Notes: a model not told the origin generated them from the sequence alone. A DNA stretch of 64,000 bases from Anagrus nilaparvatae (GCA_022575985.1 JAKSXM010000014.1:10602001-10666000); one strand, 5' to 3'; shown: positions 1 to 15,500, counted from the stretch's first letter. A program made the numbers and translations.

Positions 1-415
1 ATATAACTTATTCCCATACATAATATGATTTATCTTAGTCTGATAACACATATTTCCATACATAAAATATTTTATCCTAGTCTGATAAACCTTATTCCCA
101 CACAGAAAATATTTTATTTTAGTCTGATAAACCTTATTCCCATACATAAAATATTTTACTTTAGTCTGATAAACCTTACTCCCATACAGAAAATGTTTTA
201 TCTTAGTCTGATAAACCTTTTTCCCATACAGAAAATGTTTTACCTTAGTCTGATAAAACTTATTCCCATACATAATATATTTTATCTTAGTCAGATAAAA
301 CCTATTCCCATACATAAAATATTTTATCCTAGTCTGATAAACCATATTCCCACACAAAAAATATTTTATTTTAGTCTGATAAAACATATTTTCATACATA
401 AAATATTTTATCCTA

Positions 416-449
416 GTCTGATAAACCTTACAGAAAATGTTTTATCCTA
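416..449. repeat. 34-bp truncated monomer
   Basis: This monomer reads ATAAACCTTACAGAAAATG where the usual sequence has the CTTATTCCCATACAG block. Eight bases (equivalent to TTCCCATA) are missing. The copy is 34 bp and shifts every reading frame. The remaining junction lies at a short TA/TTA repeat, consistent with a slippage deletion. I noticed no second copy. Confidence 0.85.
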
Positions 450-1339
450 GTCTGATAAAACTTATTACTATAAACAATTTATTTTATTTTAGTCTGATAA
501 ACCTTACTCCCATACAGAAAATGTTTTATCTTAGTCTGATAAAACATATTTTCATACATAAAATATTTTATCCTAGTCTGATAAACCATACTCCCATACA
601 GAAAATGTTTTATCTTAGGCTTATAAACCTTATTCCCATACATAAAATATTTTATCTTAGTCTGATTATACTTATTCCTATACATAATATATTTTATCTT
701 AGTTTGACAAACCTTATTCATATTCATAAAATATTTTATCTTAGTCTGAGAAACCTTATTCCTATACAAAAAATGTTTTATCTTAGTCTTATAAACCTTA
801 TTCACATGCAGAAAATGTTTTATTTTAGTATGATAAACCTTATTCCCATACAGAAAATGTTTTATCTTAGCCGGATAAACCTTATTCACATACATAATAT
901 ATTTTATCTTAGTCTGATAAACCTTATTCCTATTAATAAAATATTTTATCATAATCTGACAAACATTGTTCCCATAAACAATTTATTTTATTTTAGTCTG
1001 ATAAACCTTATTCCCATACAGAAAATGTTTAATCTTAGTCTGATAAACCTTTTTCCCATACAGAAAATGTTTTATCTTAGTCTGATAACACTTATTCTCA
1101 TACATAATATATTTTATCTTAGTCTGATAAAACATATTTTCATACATAAAATATTTTATCCTAGTCTGATCAACCATATTCCCACACAGAAAATATTTTA
1201 TTTTAGTCTGATAAACCATACTCCCATACATAAAATGTTTTATCTTAGCCTGATAAAACTTATTCCCATACATAATATATTTTATCTTAGTCTAATAAAC
1301 CTTATTCCCATACAGAAAATGTTTTATCTTAGTCTGATA

Positions 1340-2280
1340 AAACTTATTCCCATACATAATATACTTTTTCTTAGTCAGATAAAACTTATTCCCATACATA
1401 ATATATTTTATCATAGTCTAATAAAACTTGTTCCCATACAGAAAATGTTTTATCTTAGTCTTATAAACCTTATTCCCATACATAAAATATTTTATCTTAG
1501 TCTGATTATACTTATTCCTATACATAATATATTTTATCTTAGTTTGACAAACCTTATTCCTATTCATAAAATATTTTATCTTAGTCTGATTATACTTATT
1601 CCTATACATAATATATTTTATCTTAGTTTGACAAACCTTATTCCTATTCACAAAATATTTTATCTTAGTCTGAGAAACCTTATTCCTATACAGAAAATGT
1701 TTTATCTTAGTCTTATAAACCTTATTCCCATGCAGAAAGTGTTTTATCTTAGTCTGATAAACCTTATTCCCATACAGAAAATGTTTAATCTTAGCCAGAT
1801 AAACCTTATTCCCAACAATAATATATTTTATCTTAGTCTGATAAAACTTATTCCCATACATAATATATTTCATCTTAGTCAGATAAAACTTATTCCCATA
1901 CATAATATATTTTATCATAGTCTAATAAAACTTGTTCCCATACAGAAAATGTTTTATCTTAGTCTTATAAACCTTATTCCCATACATAAAATATTTTATC
2001 TTAGTCTGATTATACTTATTACTATATATCATATATTTTATCTTAGTTTGACAAACCTTATTCCTATTCATAAAATATTTTATCTTAGTCTGAGAAACCT
2101 TATTCCTATACAGAAAATGTTTTATCTTAATCTTATAAACCTTATTCCCATGCAGAAAATGTTTTATCTTAGTCTGATAAACCTTATTCCCATACAGAAA
2201 ATGTTTTATCTTAGCCAGATAAACCTTATTCCCAACAATAATATATTTTATCTTAGTCTAATTATACTTATTCCTATACA
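1340..2280. repeat. Local tandem duplication of a 10-monomer (420-bp) block
   Basis: A run of about ten distinct monomer subtypes occurs twice here. It includes the TCATAGTCTAATAAAAC monomer, the CCCATGCAG monomer, the CCAGATAAACC monomer and the CCCAACAATAA monomer. The TCATAG marker is at 1,411 and 1,915, a spacing of 504 bp (12 monomers), because the first copy carries an extra two-monomer (84-bp) duplication at about 1,550-1,640. The same 10-mer recurs at 420-bp spacing at 8,129/8,549 and 31,034/31,454. Confidence 0.8.
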
Positions 2281-3842
2281 TAATATATTTTATCTTAGTC
2301 TGACAAACCTTATTCCTATACAGAAAATGTTTTATCTTAGTCTGATAAACCTTATTCCCACACAGAAAATGTTTTATCTTCGTCTGATAAACCTCATTCC
2401 CATACAGAAAATATTTTATCATAGTCTGATAAAACTTATTCCCATACATAATATATTTTATCTTAGTCTGATAAAACATATTTCACATACATAAAATATT
2501 TTATCTTAGTCTGATTATACTTATTCCTATACATAATATATTTTATCTTAGTCCGACAAACCTTATTCCTATTTATAAAATATTTTATATTAGTCTTACA
2601 AACCTGATTCCCATACATAAAATATTTTATCTTAGTCTGAGAAACCTTATTCCTATAAAGAAAATGTTTTATCTTAGTCTTATAAACCTTATTCCCATGC
2701 ACAAAATGTTTTAACTTAGCCAGATAAACCTTATTCTCAACCATAATATATTTTATCTTAGTCTGATAAAACTTATTCCTATTAATAAAATATTTTATCA
2801 TAGTCTGACAAACATTGTTCCCATAAACAATTTATTTTATTTTAGTCTGATAAACCTTACTCCAATACAGAAAATGTTTTATCTTAGTCTGATAAACCTT
2901 TTTCCCATACAGAAAATGTTTTATCTTAGTCTGATAAAACTTATTCTCATACATAATATATTTTATCTTAGTCTGATAAAACATATTTTCATACATAAAA
3001 TATTTTATCCTAGACTGATAAACCTTATTCCCACACAGAAAATATTTTATTTTAGTCTGATAAACCATACTCCCATACATAAAATGTTTTATCTTAGCCT
3101 GATAAAACTTATTCCCATACAGAATATATTTTATCTTAGTCTGCTAAAACATATTTTCATACATAAAATATTTTATCCTACTCTGATAAAACTTATTACT
3201 ATAAAAAATTTATTTTATTTTAGTCTGATAAACCTTATTCCCATACATAAAATGTTTTATCTTAGTCTCATAAACCTTATTTCTATTCATAAAATATTTT
3301 ATCTTAGTTTGATAAACCTTATTCCTATTCATAAAATATTTTATCTTAGTCTAAAAACCTTATTCCCATACAGAAAATATTTTATCTTAGTCTGATTATA
3401 CTTATTCCTATACATAATATATTTTATCTTAGTCTGACAAACCTTATTCCTATTCATAAAATATTTTATCTTATTCTGATAAACCATATTCCCACACAGA
3501 TAATATTATACTTTAGTCTGATAAACCTTACTCCCATACAGAAAATCTTTTATCTTAGTCTGATAAAACTTATTCCCATACATAATATACTTTATCTTAG
3601 TCAGATAAAACTTATTCCCATACATAATATATTTTATCATAGTCTAATAAAACTTGTTCCCATACAGAAAATGTTTTATCTTCGTCTTATAAACCTTATT
3701 CCCATACATAAAATATTTTATCTTAGTCTGACAAAACTAATTCCTATTCATAAAATATTTTATCTTAGTCTTACAAACCTTATTCCCATACATAAAAAAT
3801 TTACTCTAGTCTAATAAACCTTATTCCTATACAGAAAATGTT

Positions 3843-6459
3843 TTATCTTAGTCTGATAAACCTTACACCCATACAGAAATTGTTTTATCTTAGTCTGATA
3901 AAACTTATTCCCATATATAATATATTTTATCTTAGACAGATATAACTTATTCCCATACATAATATGATTTATCTTAGTCTGATAAAACATATTTCCATAC
4001 ATAAAATATTTTATCCTAGTCTGATAAACCTTATTCCCACACAGAAAATATTTTATTTTAGTCTGATAAACCTTATTCCCATACATAAAATATTTTACTT
4101 TAGTCTGATAAACCTTACTCATATACAGAAAATGTTTTATCTTAGTCTGATAAACCTTTTTCCCATACATAATATATTTTATCTTAGTCAGATAAAACCT
4201 ATTCCCATACATAAAATATTTTATCCTAGTCTGATAAACCATATTCCCACACAAAAAATATTTTACTTTAGTCTGATAAAACATATTTTCATTCATAAAA
4301 TATTTTATCCTAGTCTGATAAACCTTATTCCCATACAGAAAATGTTTTATCCTAGTCTGATAAACCATACTCCCATACAGAAAATGTTTTATCTTAGTCT
4401 TATAAACCTTATTCCCATACATAAAATATTTTTTCTTAGTCTGATTATACTTATTCCTATACATAATATATTTTATCTTAGTTACAAACCTTATTCCTAT
4501 TCATAAAATATTTTGTCTTAGTCTGAGAAACCTTATTCCTATACAGAAAATGTTTTATCTTAGTCTTATAAACCTTATTCCCATGCAGAAAATGTTTTAT
4601 CTTAGTCTGATAAACCTTATTCCCATACCGAAAATGTTTTATCTTAGCCAGATAAACCTTATTCCCATACATAATATATTTTATCTTAGTCTGATAAACC
4701 TTATTCCTATTAATAAAATATTTTATCATAGTCTGACAAACATTGTTCCCATAAACAATTTATTTTATTTTAGTCTGATAAACCTTACTCCCATACAGAA
4801 AATGTTTAATCTTAGTCTGATAAACCTTTTTCCCATACAGAAAATGTTTTATCTTAGTCTGATAAAACTTATTCTCATACCTAATATATTTTATGTTAGT
4901 CTGATAAAACATATTTTCATACATAAAATATTTTATCCTACTCTGATAAAACTTATTACTATAAACAATTTATTTTATTTTAGTCTGATAAACCTTATTC
5001 CCATACATAAAATGTTTTATCTTAGTCTCATAAACCTTATTTCTATTCATAAAATATTTTATCTTAGTTTGATAAACCTTATTCCTATTCATAAAATATT
5101 TTATCTTAGTCTAAAAACCTTATTCCCATACAGAAAATATTTTATCTTAGTCTGATTATACTTAATCCTATACATAATATATTTTATCTTAGTCTGACAA
5201 ACCTTATTCCTATTCATAAAATATATTATCTTATTCTGATAAACCATATACCCACACAGATAATATTATACTTTAGTCTGATAAACCTTACTCCCATACA
5301 GAAAATGTTTTATCATAGTCTGATAAAACTTATTCCCATACATAATATACTTTATCTTAGTCAGATAAAACTTATTCCCATACATAATATATTTTATCAT
5401 AGTCTAATAAAACTTGTTCCCATACAGAAAATGTTTTATCTTAGTCTTATAAACCTTATTCCCATACATAAAATATTTTATCTTAGTCTGATTATACTTA
5501 TTCCTATACATAATATATTTTATCTTAATTTGACAAACCTTATTCCTATTCATAAAATAATTTATCTTAGTCTGAGAAACCATATTCCTATACAGAAAAT
5601 GTTTTATCTTAGTCTTATAAACCTTATTCACATGCAGAAAATTTTTTATCTTAGTCTGATAAACCTTACACCCATACAGAAATTGTTTTATCTTAGTCTG
5701 ATAAAACTTATTCCCATATATAATATATTTTATCTTAGACAGATATAACTTATTCCCATACATAATATGATTTATCTTAGTCTGATAAAACATATTTCCA
5801 TACATAAAATATTTTATCCTAGTCTGATAAACCTTATTCCCACACAGAAAATATTTTATTTTAGTCTGATAAACCTTATTCCCATACATAAAATATTTTA
5901 CTTTAGTCTGATAAACCTTACTCATATACAGAAAATGTTTTATCTTAGTCTGATAAACCTTTTTCCCATACATAATATATTTTATCTTAGTCAGATAAAA
6001 CCTATTCCCATACATAAAATATTTTATCCTAGTCTGATAAACCATATTCCCACACAAAAAATATTTTATTTTAGTCTGATAAAACATATTTTCATTCATA
6101 AAATATTTTATCCTAGTCTGATAAACCTTATTCCCATACAGAAAATGTTTTATCCTAGTCTGATAAACCATACTCCCATACAGAAAATGTTTTATCTTAG
6201 TCTTATAAACCTTATTCCCATACATAAAATATTTTTTCTTAGTCTGATTATACTTATTCCTATACATAATATATTTTATCTTAGTTACAAACCTTATTCC
6301 TATTCATAAAATATTTTATCTTAGTCTGAGAAACCTTATTCCTATACAGAAAATGTTTTATCTTAGTCTTATAAACCTTATTCCCATGCAGAAAATGTTT
6401 TATCTTAGTCTGATAAACCTTATTCCCATACCGAAAATGTTTTATCTTAGCCAGATAAA
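3843..6459. repeat. 814-bp block present twice, 1,803 bp apart
   Basis: Bases 3,843-4,656 and 5,646-6,459 carry the same ordered series of about 20 monomer subtypes. Both include the ACACCCATACAGAAATTG monomer, the AGACAGATATAAC monomer and the short TTAGTTACAAACC monomer. The few base differences include a G in TTTTGTCTTAG in the first copy at about 4,512. The match stops after the CCAGATAAACC monomer at about 4,656/6,459. The block recurs at 11,020, 13,958, 16,053, 21,005, 23,100 and 28,052, and in every 3,227-bp unit, so it is a basic module of the array. Confidence 0.85.
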
Positions 6460-7379
6460 CCTTACTCCCATACAGAAAATGTTTAATCTTAGTCTGATAA
6501 ACCTTTTTCCCATACAGAAAATGTTTTATCTTAGTCTGATAAAACTTATTCTCATACCTAATATATTTTATCTTAGTCTGATAAAACATATTTTCATACA
6601 TAAAATATTTTATCCTAGTCTGATAAACCATATTCCCACACAGAAAATATTTTATTTTAGTCTGATAAACCATACTCCCATACACAAAATGTTTTATCTT
6701 AGCCTGATAAAACTTATTCCCATACATAATATATTTTATCTTAGTCTGATAAAACATATTTTCATACATAAAATATTTTATCCTAGTTTGATAAAACTTA
6801 TTACTATAAACAATTTGTTTTATTTTAGTCTGATAAACCTTATTCCCATACATAATATGTTTTATCTTAGTCTCATAATCCTTATTCCTATTCATAAAAT
6901 ATTTTATCTTAGTCTTATAAACCTTATTCCCATACAGAAAATATTTTATCTTAGTCTGATTATACTTATTCCTATACATAATATATTTTATCTTAGTCTG
7001 ACAAACTTTATTCCTATTCATAAAATATTTTATCTTATTCTGATAAACCATATTCCCACACAGATAATATTATACTTTAGTCTGATAAACCTTACTCCCA
7101 TAAAGAAAATGTTTTATCTTAGTCTGATAAACCTTCTTCCCATACAGAAAATGTTTTATCTTAGTCTTATAAACCTTATTTCCATGCAGATAATGATTTA
7201 TCTTAGTCTGAAAAACCTTATTCCGATACAGAAAATGTTTTATCCTAGTCTGATAAACCTAATTCCTATTCATAAAATATTTTATCTTAGTCTGACAAAC
7301 ATTGTTCCGATACATAAAAAATTTAATCTAGTCTAATAAACCTTATTCCTATACAGAAAATGTTTTATCTTAGTCTGAT

Positions 7380-10300
7380 AAACCTTACAACCATACAGAA
7401 ATTGTTTTATCTTAGTCTGATAAAACTTATTCCCATATATAATATATTTTATCTTAGACAGATATAACTTATTCCCATACATAATATGATTTATCTTAGT
7501 CTTATGAAACATATTTTCATACATAAAATATTTTATCCTAGTCTGATAAAACTTATTCCCATACATAATATATTTTATCATAGTCTAATAAAACTGTTTC
7601 CCATACAGAAAATGTTTTATCCTAGTCTGATAAAACTTATTACTATAAACAATCTATTTTATTTTAGTCTGATAAACCTTATTTTATTCCCATACATAAA
7701 ATGTTTTATCTTAGTCTCATAAACCTTATTCCTATTCATAAAATATTTTATCTTAGTTTGATAAACCTTATTCCTATTCATAAAATATTTTATCTTAGTC
7801 TTATAAACCTTATTCCCATACAGAAAATATTTTCTCTTAGTCTGATTATACTTATTCCTATACATAATATATTTTATCTTAGTCAGACAAACCTTATTCC
7901 TATTCATAAAATATTTTATCTTATTCTGATAAACCATATTCCCACACAGATAATATTATACTTTAGTCTGATAAACCTTACTCCCATACAGAAAATGTTT
8001 TATCTTAGTCTGATAAACCTAATTCCCATAGAGAAAATGTTTTATCTTAGTCTGATAAAACTTATTCCCATACATAATATACTTTATCTTAATCAGATAA
8101 AACTTATTCCCATACATAATATATTTTATCATAGTCTAATAAAACTTGTTCCCATACAGAAAATGTTTTATCTTAGTCTTATAAACCTTATTCCCATACA
8201 TAAAATATTTTATCTTAGTCTGATTATACTTATTCCTATACATAATATATTTTATCTTAGTTTGACAAACCTTATTCCTATTCACAAAATATTTTATCTT
8301 AGTTTGAGAAACCTTATTCCTATACAGAAAATGTTTTATCTTAGTCTTATAAACCTTATTCCCATGCAGAAAGTGTTTTATCTTAGTCTGATAAACCTTA
8401 TTCCCATACAGAAAATGTTTTATCTTAGCCAGATAAACCTTATTCCCAACAATAATATATTTTATCTTAGTCTGATAAAACTTATTCCCATACATAATAT
8501 ACTTCATCTTAGTCAGATAAAACTTATTCCCATACATAATATATTTTATCATAGTCTAATAAAACTTGTTCCCATACAGAAAATGTTTTATCTTAGTCTT
8601 ATAAACCTTATTCCCATACATAAAATATTTTATCTTAGTCTGATTATACTTATTCCTATACATAATATATTTTATCTTAGTTACAAACCTTATTCCTATT
8701 CATAAAATATTTTATCTTAGTCTGAAAAACCTTATTCCTATACAGAAAATGTTTTATCTTAGTCTTATAAACCTTATTCCCATGCAGAAAATGTTTTATC
8801 TTAGTCTGATAAACCTTATTCCCATACCGAAAATGTTTTATCTTAGCCAGATAAACCTTATTCCCATACATAATATATTTTATCTTAGTCTGATAAACCT
8901 TATTCCTATTAATAAAATATTTTATCATAGTCTGACAAACATTGTTCCCATAAACAATTTATTTTATTTTAGTCTGATAAACCTTACTCCCATACAGAAA
9001 ATGTTTAATCTTAGTCTGATAAAACTTATTCTCATACCTAATATATTTTATCTTAGTCTGATAAAACATATTTTCATACATAAAATATTTTATCCTACTC
9101 TGATAAAACTTATTACTATAAACAATTTATTTTATTTTAGTCTGATAAACCTTATTCCCATACATAAAATGTTTTATCTTAGTCTCATAAACCTTATTTC
9201 TATTCATAAAATATTTTATCTAAGTTTGATAAACCTTATTCCTATTCATAAAATATTTTATCTTAGTCTAAAAACCTTATTCCCATACAGAAAATATTTT
9301 ATCTTAGTCTGATTATACTTATTCCTATACATAATATATTTTATCTTAGTCTGACAAACCTTATTCCTATTCATAAAATATTTTATCTTATTCTGATAAA
9401 CCATATTCCCACACAGATAATATTATACTTTAGTCTGATAAACCTTACTCCCATATAGAAAATGTTTTATCTTAGTCTGATAAAACTTATTCCCATACAT
9501 AATATACTTTATCTTAGTCAGATAAAACTTATTCCCATACATAATATATTTTATCATAGTCTAATAAAACTTGTTCCCATACAGAAAATGTTTTATCTTA
9601 GTCTGATAAACCTTACAACCATACAGAAATTGTTTTATCTTAGTCTGATAAAACTTATTCCCATATATAATATATTTTATCTTAGACAGATATAACTTAT
9701 TCCCATACATAATATGATTTATCTTAGTCTTATGAAACATATTTCCATACATAAAATATTTTATCCTAGTCTGATAAAACTTATTCCCATACATAATATA
9801 TTTTATGATAGTCTAATAAAACTGTTTCCCATACAGAAAATGTTTTATCCTAGTCTGATAAAACTTATTACTATAAACAATCTATTTTATTTTAGTCTGA
9901 TAAACCTTATTTTATTCCCATACATAAAATGTTTTATCTTAGTCTCATAAACCTTATTCCTATTCATAAAATATTTTATCTTAGTTTGATAAACCTTATT
10001 CCTATTCATAAAATATTTTATCTTAGTCTTATAAACCTTATTCCCATACAGAAAATATTTTCTCTTAGTCTGATTATACTTATTCCTATACATAATATAT
10101 TTTATCTTAGTCAGACAAACCTTATTCCTATTCATAAAATATTTTATCTTATTCTGATAAACCATATTCCCACACAGATAATATTATACTTTAGTCTGAT
10201 AAACCTTACTCCCATACAGAAAATGTTTTATCTTAGTCTGATAAACCTAATTCCCATAGAGAAAATGTTTTATCTTAGTCTGATAAAACTTATTCCCATA

Positions 10301-13300
10301 CATAATATACTTTATCTTAATCAGATAAAACTTATTCCCATACATAATATATTTTATCATAGTCTAATAAAACTTGTTCCCATACAGAAAATGTTTTATC
10401 TTAGTCTTATAAACCTTATTCCCATACATAAAATATTTTATCTTAGTCTGATTATACTTATTCCTATACATAATATATTTTATCTTAGTTACAAACCTTA
10501 TTCCTATTCATAAAATATTTTATCTTAGTCTGAAAAACCTTATTCCTATACAGAAAATGTTTTATCTTAGTCTTATAAACCTTATTCCCATGCAGAAAAT
10601 GTTTTATCTTAGTCTGATAAACCTTATTCCCATACCGAAAATGTTTTATCTTAGCCAGATAAACCTTATTCCCATACATAATATATTTTATCTTAGTCTG
10701 ATAAACCTTATTCACATGCAGAAAATTTTTTATTTTAGTCTGATAAAACTTATTCACATACATAATATATTTTATCGTAGTCTATTAAAACTTGTTCCCA
10801 TACAGAAAATGTTTTATCATAGCCAGATAAACCTTATTCGCATACATAAAAAATTTATCCTTGTCTAATAAACCTTATTCCCATTCATAAAATATTTTAT
10901 CTTAGTCTGACAAAACTAATTCCTATTCATAAAATATTTTATCTTAGTCTTACAAACCTTATTCCCATACATAAAAAATTTACTCTAGTCTAATAAACCT
11001 TATTCCTATACAGAAAATGTTTTATCTTAGTCTGATAAACCTTACACCCATACAGAAATTGTTTTATCTTAGTCTGATAAAACTTATTCCCATATATAAT
11101 ATATTTTATCCTAGACAGATATAACTTATTCCCATACATAATATGATTTATCTTAGTCTGATAAAACATATTTCCATACATAAAATATTTTATCCTAGTC
11201 TGATAAACCTTATTCCCACACAGAAAATATTTTATTTTAGTCTGATAAACCTTATTCCCATACATAAAATATTTTACTTTAGTCTGATAAACCTTACTCA
11301 TATACAGAAAATGTTTTATCTTAGTCTGATAAACCTTTTTCCCATACATAATATATTTTATCTTAGTCAGATAAAACCTATTCCCATACATAAAATATTT
11401 TATCCTAGTCTGATAAACCATATTCCCACACAAAAAATATTTTATTTTAGTCTGATAAAACATATTTTCATTCATAAAATATTTTATCCTAGTCTGATAA
11501 ACCTTATTCCCATACAGAAAATGTTTTATCCTAGTCTGATAAACCATACTCCCATACAGAAAATGTTTTATCTTAGTCTTATAAACCTTATTCCCATACA
11601 TAAAATATTTTTTCTTAGTCTGATTATACTTATTCCTATACATAATATATTTTATCTTAGTTACAAACCTTATTCCTATTCATAAAATATTTTATCTTAG
11701 TCTGAGAAACCTTATTCCTATACAGAAAATGTTTTATCTTAGTCTTATAAACCTTATTCCCATGCAGAAAATGTTTTATCTTAGTCTGATAAACCTTATT
11801 CCCATACCGAAAATGTTTTATCTTAGCCAGATAAACCTTATTCCCATACATAATATATTTTATCTTAGTCTGATAAACCTTATTCCTATTAATAAAATAT
11901 TTTATCATAGTCTGACAAACATTGTTCCCATAAACAATTTATTTTATTTTAGTCTGATAAACCTTACTCCCATACAGAAAATGTTTAATCTTAGTCTGAT
12001 AAACCTTTTTCCCATACAGAAAATGTTTTATCTTAGTCTGATAAAACTTATTCTCATACCTAATATATTTTATGTTAGTCTGATAAAACATATTTTCATA
12101 CATAAAATATTTTATCCTACTCTGATAAAACTTATTACTATAAACAATTTATTTTATTTTAGTCTGATAAACCTTATTCCCATACATAAAATGTTTTATC
12201 TTAGTCTCATAAACCTTATTTCTATTCATAAAATATTTTATCTTAGTTTGATAAACCTTATTCCTATTCATAAAATATTTTATCTTAGTCTAAAAACCTT
12301 ATTCCCATACAGAAAATATTTTATCTTAGTCTGATTATACTTATTCCTATACATAATATATTTTATCTTAGTCTGACAAACCTTATTCCTATTCATAAAA
12401 TATTTTATCTTATTCTGATAAACCATATTCCCACACAGATAATATTATACTTTAGTCTGATAAACCTTACTCCCATATAGAAAATGTTTTATCTTAGTCT
12501 GATAAAACTTATTCCCATACATAATATACTTTATCTTAGTCAGATAAAACTTATTCCCATACATAATATATTTTATCATAGTCTAATAAAACTTGTTCCC
12601 ATACAGAAAATGTTTTATCTTAGTCTGATAAACCTTACAACCATACAGAAATTGTTTTATCTTAGTCTGATAAAACTTATTCCCATATATAATATATTTT
12701 ATCTTAGACAGATATAACTTATTCCCATACATAATATGATTTATCTTAGTCTTATGAAACATATTTCCATACATAAAATATTTTATCCTAGTCTGATAAA
12801 ACTTATTACTATAAACAATCTATTTTATTTTAGTCTGATAAACCTTATTTTATTCCCATACATAAAATGTTTTATCTTAGTCTCATAAACCTTATTCCTA
12901 TTCATAAAATATTTTATCTTAGTTTGATAAACCTTATTCCTATTCATAAAATATTTTATCTTAGTCTTATAAACCTTATTCCCATACAGAAAATATTTTC
13001 TCTTAGTCTGATTATACTTATTCCTATACATAATATATTTTATCTTAGTCAGACAAACCTTATTCCTATTCATAAAATATTTTATCTTATTCTGATAAAC
13101 CATATTCCCACACAGATAATATTATACTTTAGTCTGATAAACCTTACTCCCATACAGAAAATGTTTTATCTTAGTCTGATAAACCTAATTCCCATAGAGA
13201 AAATGTTTTATCTTAGTCTGATAAAACTTATTCCCATACATAATATACTTTATCTTAATCAGATAAAACTTATTCCCATACATAATATATTTTATCATAG

Positions 13301-15500
13301 TCTAATAAAACTTGTTCCCATACAGAAAATGTTTTATCTTAGTCTTATAAACCTTATTCCCATACATAAAATATTTTATCTTAGTCTGATTATACTTATT
13401 CCTATACATAATATATTTTATCTTAGTTACAAACCTTATTCCTATTCATAAAATATTTTATCTTAGTCTGAAAAACCTTATTCCTATACAGAAAATGTTT
13501 TATCTTAGTCTTATAAACCTTATTCCCATGCAGAAAATGTTTTATCTTAGTCTGATAAACCTTATTCCCATACCGAAAATGTTTTATCTTAGCCAGATAA
13601 ACCTTATTCCCATACATAATATATTTTATCTTAGTCTGATAAACCTTATTCACATGCAGAAAATTTTTTATTTTAGTCTGATAAAACTTATTCACATACA
13701 TAATATATTTTATCGTAGTCTATTAAAACTTGTTCCCATACAGAAAATGTTTTATCATAGCCAGATAAACCTTATTCGCATACATAAAAAATTTATCCTT
13801 GTCTAATAAACCTTATTCCCATTCATAAAATATTTTATCTTAGTCTGACAAAACTAATTCCTATTCATAAAATATTTTATCTTAGTCTTACAAACCTTAT
13901 TCCCATACATAAAAAATTTACTCTAGTCTAATAAACCTTATTCCTATACAGAAAATGTTTTATCTTAGTCTGATAAACCTTACACCCATACAGAAATTGT
14001 TTTATCTTAGTCTGATAAAACTTATTCCCATATATAATATATTTTATCCTAGACAGATATAACTTATTCCCATACATAATATGATTTATCTTAGTCTGAT
14101 AAAACATATTTCCATACATAAAATATTTTATCCTAGTCTGATAAACCTTATTCCCACACAGAAAATATTTTATTTTAGTCTGATAAACCTTATTCCCATA
14201 CATAAAATATTTTACTTTAGTCTGATAAACCTTACTCATATACAGAAAATGTTTTATCTTAGTCTGATAAACCTTTTTCCCATACATAATATATTTTATC
14301 TTAGTCAGATAAAACCTATTCCCATACATAAAATATTTTATCCTAGTCTGATAAACCATATTCCCACACAAAAAATATTTTATTTTAGTCTGATAAAACA
14401 TATTTTCATTCATAAAATATTTTATCCTAGTCTGATAAACCTTATTCCCATACAGAAAATGTTTTATCCTAGTCTGATAAACCATACTCCCATACAGAAA
14501 ATGTTTTATCTTAGTCTTATAAACCTTATTCCCATACATAAAATATTTTTTCTTAGTCTGATTATACTTATTCCTATACATAATATATTTTATCTTAGTT
14601 ACAAACCTTATTCCTATTCATAAAATATTTTATCTTAGTCTGAGAAACCTTATTCCTATACAGAAAATGTTTTATCTTAGTCTTATAAACCTTATTCCCA
14701 TGCAGAAAATGTTTTATCTTAGTCTGATAAACCTTATTCCCATACCGAAAATGTTTTATCTTAGCCAGATAAACCTTATTCCCATACATAATATATTTTA
14801 TCTTAGTCTGATAAACCTTATTCCTATTAATAAAATATTTTATCATAGTCTGACAAACATTGTTCCCATAAACAATTTATTTTATTTTAGTCTGATAAAC
14901 CTTACTCCCATACAGAAAATGTTTAATCTTAGTCTGATAAACCTTTTTCCCATACAGAAAATGTTTTATCTTAGTCTGATAAAACTTATTCTCATACCTA
15001 ATATATTTTATGTTAGTCTGATAAAACATATTTTCATACATAAAATATTTTATCCTACTCTGATAAAACTTATTACTATAAACAATTTATTTTATTTTAG
15101 TCTGATAAACCTTATTCCCATACATAAAATGTTTTATCTTAGTCTCATAAACCTTATTTCTATTCATAAAATATTTTATCTTAGTTTGATAAACCTTATT
15201 CCTATTCATAAAATATTTTATCTTAGTCTAAAAACCTTATTCCCATACAGAAAATATTTTATCTTAGTCTGATTATACTTATTCCTATACATAATATATT
15301 TTATCTTAGTCTGACAAACCTTATTCCTATTCATAAAATATATTATCTTATTCTGATAAACCATATACCCACACAGATAATATTATACTTTAGTCTGATA
15401 AACCTTACTCCCATACAGAAAATGTTTTATCTTAGTCTGATAAAACTTATTCCCATACATAATATACTTTATCTTAGTCAGATAAAACTTATTCCCATAC
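7380..15500. repeat. Higher-order repeat of 2.2-3.0 kb in the 42-bp array
   Basis: The subtype order at about 7.40-8.13 kb recurs 2,228 bp later. From about 8.6 kb onward a longer unit repeats at 2,980-3,022 bp and then 2,938 bp. Examples are the 47-bp marker at 9,895/12,833, the AGACAGATATAAC monomer before 11,143/14,081, and the CCCATGCAG-containing run at 8,749/11,729/14,667. The spacing differences are whole monomers. Two monomers (84 bp) present near 9,790-9,870 are missing near 12,795. One monomer (42 bp) is missing from the copy near 9,020. The 10-mer at 8,129-8,549 is present once more than in the later copies. The section overlaps the start of the 7,047-bp unit. Confidence 0.8.
7667..7713. 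repeat. 47-bp expanded monomer (unit marker)
   Basis: This monomer reads CCTTATTTTATTCCCATAC instead of CCTTATTCCCATAC, a 5-bp insertion. The same 47-bp monomer recurs at 9,895-9,941 and 12,833-12,879, spacings of 2,228 and 2,938 bp. It tags the higher-order units of this part of the array. The matching place in the 30-47 kb units lacks the insertion. Confidence 0.85.

Larger units (their letters stand above)
1..8600. repeat. Irregular left section of the 42-bp array
   Basis: Here the 42-bp monomers show only local, broken higher-order structure, not a clean long period. Pieces resemble units found further right: 25-415 resembles the block at 3,964-4,320; 2,463-3,080 resembles 19,711-20,370; 6,281-7,051 resembles parts of 16,774-17,670. 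Odd-length monomers are scattered through it. One reading is that this is an older or less homogenised section from which the longer units were assembled. It contains no gene. Confidence 0.75.

Noticed and set aside
437..2494. Long open frame in the 42-bp array (685 codons), with many similar frames on both strands
   Set aside because: The frame is open only because the monomer is 14 codons long without stops. The opposite strand is open over the same bases, the peptide is a bare 14-residue repeat, and the frame is broken wherever a 34-, 40-, 41-, 43- or 47-bp monomer occurs. There is no domain and no gene context.
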